13,357 nt of DNA from Euperipatoides rowelli (lineage: Eukaryota > Onychophora > Udeonychophora > Euonychophora > Peripatopsidae), in NCBI GenBank assembly GCA_003024985.2, contig PXIH01S0007606.1; one strand, 5' to 3'. Of this stretch, positions 1 through 8,600 are shown one piece after another. The notes beneath the pieces were generated by a model. It was not told the origin of the DNA. It saw only the letters and a list, made by a program, of their open reading frames with translations, and made no database searches. Each line of letters opens with the position of its first letter. The stretch's first letter is position 1. The position numbers and the translations under genes were made by a program.

Positions 1-64
1 GAGTCGTAATTTCAATATTAAAATGGTCATAATTAATTAATTTTTTTTACTGTTATCATTTTTA

Positions 65-292
65 ATGAAATTTTATAATTATTTAAAGTACATTTCTTTC
101 ATATTAACTAAAGTTGTTTTTTGGTTGCATATACCCTTTAAACTAATTATTTTTGCATATCAAATTGGTAGATTGTCTAACAAAAATAAATCAGAAATCA
201 AAATACAAATATCACAACAAGCAGTGAAAACTAAAAGTCCAAGAGGAGCACCGAAATATAAAAAGAGAAAAATAATAGTTAATCGTGGCTAA
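65..292 (+). CDS. 75-codon ORF with polyadenylation signal, unrecognised
   Basis: The ORF starts at the first ATG after an in-frame TAA (38-40). It encodes a hydrophobic N-terminal half (MKFYNYLKYISFILTKVVFW, then LHIPFKLIIFAYQI) that could form one or two membrane segments. A basic hydrophilic tail with SPRGAPKYKKRK follows. AATAAA lies at 303-308, 11 bases after the TAA, and the tail has higher GC than its surroundings. It is opposite in strand to ITFG2 and inside its partial last intron. I recognise no family. A chance ORF or a relic of a mobile element is as likely as a real small nested gene. Confidence 0.28.
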   Translation: MKFYNYLKYISFILTKVVFWLHIPFKLIIFAYQIGRLSNKNKSEIKIQISQQAVKTKSPRGAPKYKKRKIIVNRG

Positions 293-302
293 TCACAGCC
301 AC

Positions 303-308
303 AATAAA
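303..308 (+). promoter_or_regulatory. AATAAA polyadenylation signal candidate
   Basis: The hexamer follows the stop codon of the 75-codon ORF by 11 bases. AATAAA is common by chance in DNA this AT-rich, so only the placement gives it weight. Confidence 0.2.
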
Positions 309-378
309 ACTTGTAACAAATACATAAGCATTCATTAAAAGTTCATTAGACGGAAGATTGCCATCTCATGATATTAGA

Positions 379-699
379 TCAGAGGCATTCATCAAGCTTT
401 AGTTGGAAAGAATTGAAAAAGGATGTAACCATTGAGTCTGGAAGATTATTCCATTCATCAATGAATCTGACTATAATAAAAAAATGCCCCCTGGTGAAAC
501 CGGTATTAATTAATGTCAAGTAGTTATCCCTATTATGGTTTATAACAAAGTTTTTTAAATACATTATTAATTCTACTCTCATTCTATACATGGTGGGGAA
601 ATTCCTAGGATTTTTAGTCGAGTTGCATAATTGTGATGTTTTACAGTAGATCAGAGATCTGTAATTATACGCCTGAAAGTTTTTTCTAGTATGCCGCAT
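379..699 (-). pseudogene. LINE reverse-transcriptase C-terminal remnant
   Basis: The minus-strand frame ends with the hallmark tail of LINE (CR1/L2/Jockey-like) reverse transcriptases. It reads RMRVELIMYLKNF, then TRGHFFIIVRFIDEWNNLPD, then SMVTSFFNSFQLKLDECL and stop. The family pattern is R.RGDLIE.YKI..G... followed by ..FF..RV...WN.LP..VV....N.FK..LD. The start at 699 is only where the open frame begins; there is no upstream palm domain, so the copy is 5'-truncated, the usual state of old LINE insertions. It sits in the partial last intron of ITFG2, same strand. Clade assignment is not possible from this piece. Confidence 0.7.
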
Positions 700-1071
700 A
701 ATAATGGGGCACTTTAATAAACACTATTATTATAGTCTATGAACAAAAGTAACCATCATAGCAGTTAAAAAATAGAAGAAAAAGTATATTAACTCACTTT
801 AAATGATTTAAAAACATAGTCACGACTGAAAAAATGTTTTCTAATATTATTCAGATCTAAATAATTTTTACTAAAGATTTAAGATATTTTCTCAATGCTT
901 CAGTTAATCTCATTCCTCGTATATTTCAGACTATTCTATACTATTAATTTATATAAATACAACTATGATAGGCAATAACAACATCAAAACTCTTTGGATA
1001 TATTTCATTTAAGGGCACTAAAAGTTAGAATATAGTTTCTGGTAATTCATTTTCAAATATTGGACGTGGGA

Positions 1072-1085
1072 GGGGGGGGGGGGGG
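1072..1085. repeat. Poly-G run of 14
   Basis: The uninterrupted G14 in strongly AT-rich sequence is followed by a C-rich patch (ACCCCACCCC around 1121-1130). Together these could form G-quadruplex or foldback structures, but they may simply be slippage products. Confidence 0.8.
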
Positions 1086-1382
1086 TTATTAACTCAAATT
1101 CTTAGATGAGGGAACCCTAACCCCACCCCAAGTCCTTTATAGCCTATAAATTTTAGCATTAAAAATTAAACCTACTTTGATTTTTTTTTTTTTAATATAC
1201 AGAATCATTTGGATAGGGGTGGTCTTAGAAATGTGGAATGATAGAAGTGGGAAATGATTGTGAATTAATGCATATATTTGTATTGTAATATTATTTATTT
1301 TCTGTATAATTTTTAGCTTGTATTATTAATTTTGGTTCTGGATTTCTTTTAATTAAATTTGAACAATAAATTATATTTACAT

Positions 1383-1429
1383 NTTNTTNANAAAAAAAAA
1401 AAAAAAAAAAAACTTGTTAGCTTACGGNN
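1383..1429. other. Assembly weak point: N bases around an A-run
   Basis: N occurs at 1383, 1386, 1389, 1391 and 1428-1429, flanking about 21 consecutive A. This is base-calling uncertainty at a homopolymer, so lengths here should not be trusted. Confidence 0.9.
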
Positions 1430-1929
1430 ATTATTTTAACTAACTACTTTGGAAATCATCTTAAACTTTATATTCTATAGAAACTGAGAAAGAATAATCG
1501 AGATAAGAATAGGCTATATTTATTTCTATATATTGTTAAAATAAATTTTACATTCATAATTCTAAAAAAATATTACTATAATACGTTAAGGACTACCATG
1601 ATTTTTAATGTATTGGTGAACCAAAATGCTGCTTGGCCACGCCCCCGACTACATTTCCATAATATAGCTAATAGGAAAGTCACCTCCCTCACCTCCATTC
1701 ACTTACTGATCTCTATTATTATTTTTATGCCCGTGCAATACTATAATGAAAATTTATTTGCATTGTGATTATATTGTTTAGGAATTTGGCAGTTTAAAGC
1801 CGATCAAAAACTTGGAAAGAATCTGATGCGGACGAATCTTTTTTATTTTTTAAAAAAATAGCATGAAAAACATTTGACGCGGCATAAATATTTTGACACG
1901 GGCGGTAACCAAGTTTTAGTGCCCTAAAG

Positions 1930-2590
1930 ACGAATAACTAGTAAACAAACAAGCATTCCAAAACTTTATTCACCTTCTTTCTTCCCAGTTTTTCCTGCTT
2001 GATCTTATCACATCTTTTCTTCTATTAGTATTCCTCTTTCCCTGTACCCCTTGTTCTTCGTTCCATTTTCTACTATCCTGTTTGTATCATGGGTCATATA
2101 TTTCATACGTTGTTGAAAAAACTATCATTCTAATTCCTAAAATTCATGTTCCGACCAAGCTTTCTCAGATTAAACCTATTCTTATTTCTTCCCATAAAGC
2201 TCGGCTTTGTGAAAGGCACATTTAATGTTGAATTCTAGATTAAGACTAAAGATTTACCCATTTTAATTTGAAGTTTTACCATAGCATTTCAAGTTGTCAA
2301 TATCTAACTTTATATCTTATTGGACATCTTGGATAATCTTAACTCCTTTGTAACTGCTTAGCTTAATTAAAAGCCTTGTATTTTTTAATATACTCTCTTT
2401 CTCTTATTAAACGTTCTTTAATTTACTTAGTATATCAGTTGAAATTATTATTATTATCCTGCAATCTTGTTTTTTTTCATTGAAATACATTTTTTCTTAT
2501 TAAGTTTACACTTTTAAATCTCCCACTCCACCTTTATTGACTTATCATTCACAATTTCCTTTCATTTTTTTAATATTTTATTAGAAGTAC
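1930..2590. other. Intron sequence, no gene seen
   Basis: T-rich on the plus strand, hence A-rich in the direction of ITFG2 transcription. I find no open frame with conserved residues and no repeat with clear borders. The next ITFG2 exon was specifically looked for here and not found. Confidence 0.6.
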
Positions 2591-2656
2591 CTGAGCAGCA
2601 AGTTCCCATTTATTTAAAGCCACAAATTTTCCTGAGATTCCAGATTCATTTTCAGC
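2591..2656 (-). CDS. ITFG2: ITFG2 coding exon 7, last one inside the window
   Basis: 22 codons, AENESGISGKFVALNKWELA then AQ, with acceptor TTTCTTTGTCAG and donor CAG|GTACTT, phase 0. It matches vertebrate TGQLVSLKKWMLEGQ. I looked for the next conserved block (about VDSLSV...ELMVSQPG in vertebrates) in 1-2590 on the minus strand and did not find it, so the following intron appears longer than 2.59 kb. Confidence 0.88.
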
Positions 2657-5600
2657 CTGACAAAGAAAAAATAAATAAATAACAATTTACATTTCATTTA
2701 AATTGTAATCTTAATACAAAAATAAATATTTAACAATGAAATCTATAAATAAGGGAATATTGTGCCCTCAAAGAAAAGAAACCCTATCTCCAATGCATCA
2801 AAAGTTTTCAGAAAAATTTTAAAAAAAAATTATTACTTGGATATTCAAGTAATTTGTAAGGAATGGTTAAAAGTGTGAAACAAATAAGAATGAGCCCTTA
2901 GTTGGCAACTGTGCTCTTAAACACTCGTTTGCCTATGTTTTGGGAGTGAGCTCTTAATCGGAAATGTGCCTTTGATCGGTATTTTATGATAAACCAAGTT
3001 TCAATGAAAATAAATTTTAATAAATTGGGTAGCTGAGGAAATTTTAAAATTGTGTAAAATTTGGAGAGTTGAAATAGAATATCAAATGTTTGTTTTAAAA
3101 TAGGATAATCAATATTTTAAAAGTTCTTGAAATAGAATATCAAAATTTTAACATCCCATTTCATGTAAAATCTTATCATTGTCTGCCCCTTCCCCCCCCC
3201 TACACTTTTTACTCAAAAATTTTAATTTTTAGTTTTATTTGAAACAATATTTTTTTTTTTTTTCAAAATTTTTCTCAAATTTTATCTAAAGAAACTTTAA
3301 ATACATTTGAATAAATTTGGGAATACAGTTTGTAGTTACAGAATATTAATAAGTATGCAAAAATTCTTAACCTAAAATCAATTAAGAAAATAAACAACAA
3401 GAAATTAGAAAAATATAGCGAGCTAGTAACGAATGACTACCCAGTATTCAAATTTTAAACAAACTGTTTTTTACCAAAGGAGAAACTGGTGATTGAGGAA
3501 TATCAAGCCAGCGATAAATTCGGACAACTCTGTCGGTTAAAGCAATCACAAGCTCTGTACAGCCATCACCATCTAAAGTGAAATTTATTTTTTAATTAGG
3601 CCAATTGTTTTTCTCATTTTTATATCAAAGAGATTAAAATAATTATTATAACAACACACCTTACCTATATCAGCAAGCAAAGCCGACTTGGTATTTGAAA
3701 AAATTCGCTGACGATGAAGCATAATTATAGAGCTTTCCTCCTCTTGCTTTTCTAAATTAAGAGTTGGGGTCTTATCCGATTCTTCCTAAAATTAAGTATC
3801 AAAATTTTCATTAAAACATGCTGTATCCTACATTGAAAACTTTAAAATATCAGATGGAATAATTCTAAGTTTTAATATATTTAAGGATGGTAAAAATGTT
3901 TAATTTTCTAAACATTTAAATGTGTTTACTAAACATTTAAACACATTTTCTATCCCACCCCACCCCAAAAAAAAAAAAAAAATTTTACTAAATGAAAATT
4001 TGAAATTAAGTATTTTTATTTTTTAATCACCAAATTAAATTATGAAAGACTAAATTATAAGTTTATTGATATTAATTTAAATTTATTTAGAAGTAATTGG
4101 CGATTTAAAAACTCCAACACTGTATACTTTTCATAATTAAAAATTTAATAAATAAATGTAAATTTTTATACTAGGCTACAATAAATCACTTTTAGAATTT
4201 TAGACTTCCCGATCTGCCTATTTTGAAAATTTAGTTCAGAAACGGCCGTTGATTGGTTAATGGTAAGGCCATTGTAAATTGTGAAAAAAAATGATCAAAA
4301 AACAATCAAAAAGGTTTGCTGTATCTCTGTATTATCATTAGCTGAAAAAATAAGATGTTTTTAGTTGAGATAGGGATACTACTGTACTTTTTTCTCCTCC
4401 TTTCTTCTCCATCTTTTATTACTTTCTTAGCGGATTTTAATAATCTGAGTCTGTCTTGCTCTGTTTTGTACTCCATGACATATACAGTTAGTCCGAGTTC
4501 GAGCTGGGAGTTTTTTAAAAAAACACAACCCATGTCTATACAGATTGCAATATTTATTATGTAAATGCATAATCTGCGGATCCGAGAAAGGGGGATTAAG
4601 TTTTGAATCGTGATAACAGCATACTCCTATCTCCTTCAATACAATATATTTAATATTTTGAGACTGAATTTTATACAGATCACAACAAATACTGTGAACT
4701 GAGTACTTTCATATTTCGAAAAGAGTATGAAAACAAATTGATCTGCTTATGGTGCTGTCAAAAATATTCATCATTTTCCCGGATCTAAGATAATTTTGCT
4801 TTCTTTGTCGTTCGTTCCTAGTATCATACATGGAGGGAAAAAATAATTGTGATGAAACAAGGCTTTATCTTGAATTAAGATGGTGAATTTTTTTAAAAAA
4901 CCCAGAATTACAATGGCACTAATGAGATGCAAGTATGTATAAGACTAATCGAGTGGTTCAAGGTCACACAAAATGACATTTTCCTAATCCATACATCAGT
5001 TACAAAAGGGTTAAATAAAAACATAAATATTCAAATTAATTCAAGTCACTAGCAGCTGCTTCTCTCTTGATTGGCTAAAGTTTTAGCTTTAAAATTAAAG
5101 TAGATGAATTAATACCTGGGCAGGTGAAACCTCATCCCCTTTTACTAGAAGAATATGGCACCAGCCTTCGCCACTTATGACTAACAAAACATTCTGAAAC
5201 AAATTAAAAAAAAAACATTTTGTAAATCAAATATAATAGGCAATGTAAAAAAAAAATTATTCAAAATTTGGAAAAAGTATATAGAATTGAATTTTGAAAA
5301 AGTATATAGAATTAAATTCTAAGAATCAACTCCCCTCTCCCCACACCAACAACCTATCCAATTATCACCACCACAAAACCTAAAAACAATAAAAATTGTT
5401 AAAATTGAAATAAAACATAATAAAATAAAAATATTTATATTTTCAACAGCCGCAGCAGCTGTGAATCACTGACTGATAAATTATTATTTCAAAATATACA
5501 TATGGTCGTAAATTTAACATAGACCTTAGCTCAATAGGACCTTGGCTATTACAAATAACAAACTACTGTATATTTTACAAAAGCTGTGAAAATTTGGACA

Positions 5601-8600
5601 GGGTATAGGTATTTTATAACATAGTTTAAACATGATATAAAACATATAATAATGATGTTATTTAGCAAAAAAATTCAGAATGTCAAGTAATCAGGCTTTC
5701 CGATAAGGGGCGTTTTGGCGTCATTTACGCCCTAATTTTACAAAAAACGCTTGGGAAAATTATTATAGCCGTCAATCGGAAGACAATAGATATATCCTAG
5801 GCAGCATATAATTTCTCAAGACGTCAAAGCATAAATCTAGAGTCGTCAATAATAATTATTTAATACACTTAAAATGAAAAAAATATATATAATATACAGT
5901 ATATTACGAACGATAACAGCATTTTTAAATCTTTTGAGAACTGCCTACTGTATATACACCGAGATACAATAAGCTACTGTACACTGGTGTAATTATCTAT
6001 AATAAAAGGCCAGTTTGGTCATGTATTATAGGTATTCTTATGTATTCTTAGGTATTAGGTACTCTTAGGTATTCTTAGGTATTATTAGTTATGTTTAAGA
6101 ACTTTTGTTTAAAAACATCATGGAAGTCATTTGACTTCCATGTTAGAATTGTGGCAGTCAATCAAATTGTTAGATTGTCACCTTAAAATTTTAGGGATCA
6201 TTGGAAATCATTATCGAATAATTATCTGAAAGCCTGAGTAATGATATTCATAAGAAGGTTGCTATTTGTAGCAAAGATATAATAGCAACATTATTTTAAG
6301 ATCTATAAATATACAGTAGCTAACAACAAAATAATTGAGGAAAGTAACTAAACTTTTGGTATTTATCAAACTACTAAATTTACTAAATTTTAAAATAATC
6401 CCTAGATGTTAGTAGTGCAATAATATACAGTAAAAGGTATTGTAGTCCTATTCCTTGATCCATCACACTCAATTTCTATCATTTAATTTTTCTAATAGCG
6501 CCATCTACCAGTGGATTTTGTAAATCTTTATCAATGCCTTAATAATAATTACCTTTCCATTGTTCATCACATCTCCAACAAGAATGCATGTAATCTAGAA
6601 AAAAAGATAGTAAATCAATATTATGCATAGAGGAATAATGGATAATATGCAGAAATGAATAATGTGCAGAAATGAATAATGAATAATATGTAGAAATGAA
6701 TAGGCTAATAAACAAAAATCAATAATAAAATGCAAAAATCAATAATGAAAAATATGCTAAAATGAATTATGCAGAAATGAACAAATAATATACAGAAATG
6801 AATAATTAATACTAAGCAGAAATTAATAACTAATAACGAGCAGAAATGAATATTAATCAGAAATGAATAATGAATATTATGCAAAAAGTGAAAATTATAC
6901 AGAAATGAAAAATATGCTGAAATGGATAATGCAATACTATGTAAATGAATAAGAAATAATGTCAAAATAAATAATGAATATTATGCAGAAATTAATGAAT
7001 TTGTCGAAATGAATAATATTGTAAATATGCAGAAATGAAGAATGAAAAATATGCTGAAATGAAGAATGAAAACTACCTGAAATGAATAATGATTATTAAG
7101 CAGAAATGAGTAATGACTAATGAATCATAATTTATCAAAACAGAAATGAAAAAGGAATATCTAAAATGAATATTATTTAACAGAAATGAAGAATGAATGT
7201 TATGCAGAAAAGAATAAATATGCAAAATTTTAATAATGAATATTAAGCAGAAATTAATAAATAATGTGCAGAAATGAATAATTGATATAATGATGAAATG
7301 AATATAATGAAAAAAGTGAAAATTATGCAGAAATGAATCATGAATATTACACAGAAATGAAAAATATGCTGAAATGAATAATGAGTATTAGCAGAAATGA
7401 ATATGTTGAAATGAATAATAAATGTTATGCAGAAATTAAAAATAAATAATATCTGAAATGAATACTGAATATTAAAAGCAAAAATAAATAATGAATATTA
7501 TGCAAAAAGTAAAAATTATGCATAAATGAATAATGAGTCAAAATGAATAAATATGAAGCAGAAACAAATAATGAATAATATATCAAAATGAATAGTGTGC
7601 AGAAATGAATACTTTATTAATATTTTTTTCACCCTTTCATTAGAGAATAAAGCCTTAAAGACAATTGCTTCATATCAGCCTTACATTCACTGAGATGCAG
7701 TAGATGTTAGACTGTCAAGAAAAACATGAATTGGAAAGCATGGAAACTGTTTTAATATTGTTACGTTATGCCAAAATATACAAAAACAGGAATAATTCAA
7801 TATAAGAAAGAATGTCTGTTCAGCTCAGATTAAAATCTATAATATTCTAAAGCATTCAGACCAACAATTTCAATTTATATGTTATGATCACATCTGTGGC
7901 TTTCATAATGGTCAATCTGCTAATGGCTTGACATATTGCGGGTCTCCTCATTTTATCTTATTGATAAAGAAAATTTGATCTAGATGAAAACAACTTAGAA
8001 GAAAGATGAAAATAAAGACTGATACTTTATGATATTTCACATAAAGCACAAAAGATGTCGCCGATGTATGAGTGGAAGAAAATATCTATGCTAAGCATTC
8101 GGTCATTTTCCAATGCACGAATCAGACTATATTTATTATGGAAGCGCAAAATGTGAATTGAAACGGAAGGATTAAAAGTTTTATGCAATGGCATCTTTTA
8201 GTCGTTTTATAAGAAATATATTAACTCCCCTATTGCTCCAAAACAAAATTAAACATTTAAAAAAATAGATATTTAAAGTAAAAAGCCTACTTTGTTTAGA
8301 TTTTTTACCCGTTTTGTTGAAATTGAGTGAATACAAAAGAGGTAACGACTAAAACATAACTTCACATAATAACTTATAAATAGGTGCATTGCACTTTGTT
8401 TTCTTCGTAAATAAATCAATGTTTTGCTTATTTTTTCGATAATGGTTATCACTCTGTACATGATGCAAGAAGTTTACACAATCGTGCTTTTTATGGAACT
8501 TTACGAGACCTTTTACCATGAAGCGAAGCGTTAAGCTAAGAAGAGCTGAGGCATATCAATCCATTAGCAAATTATCAATACGGAAATACATGGAAAATAA

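Larger units (their letters stand above)
1008..1929. mobile_element. Possible decayed inverted-repeat element (0.9 kb)
   Basis: TTAAGGGCACTAAAAGTT on the left (1009-1026) faces AAGTTTTAGTGCCCTAAA (1911-1928). As inverted repeats they match at 16 of 18 positions, with a perfect AGGGCACTAAAA core. TTAA at the left edge recalls piggyBac-type targets, but the right edge reads TAAA. The right 300 bases have higher GC (CGCCCGTGTC, GCCGCGTCAAATG on the minus strand) than the surrounding intron, which supports foreign origin. The left end contains a G14 run. No transposase frame is visible. Confidence 0.3.

Noticed and set aside
1620-1720. Missing ITFG2 exon 8 in the GC-richer patch
   Set aside because: No minus-strand frame gives the expected conserved residues; the patch belongs to the possible inverted-repeat element.
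4485-4506. tRNA-type B box (GAGTTCGAGCTGG) suggesting a SINE
   Set aside because: No A box at the right distance and no foldable tRNA arms.
6031-6087. Telomere-like TTAGG repeats
   Set aside because: The unit is a 10-mer, GGTATTCTTA; TTAGG is only part of it and never runs in uninterrupted series.
6705-6965. 86-codon minus-strand ORF, Ile/Phe/His-rich, membrane-like
   Set aside because: It is the reverse translation of the minisatellite unit; the repeated IHF/FCI pattern follows the repeat period.
6640-7615. CRISPR-like repeat array
   Set aside because: Repeats are degenerate, spacing is irregular, there are no unique spacers, and the locus is eukaryotic.
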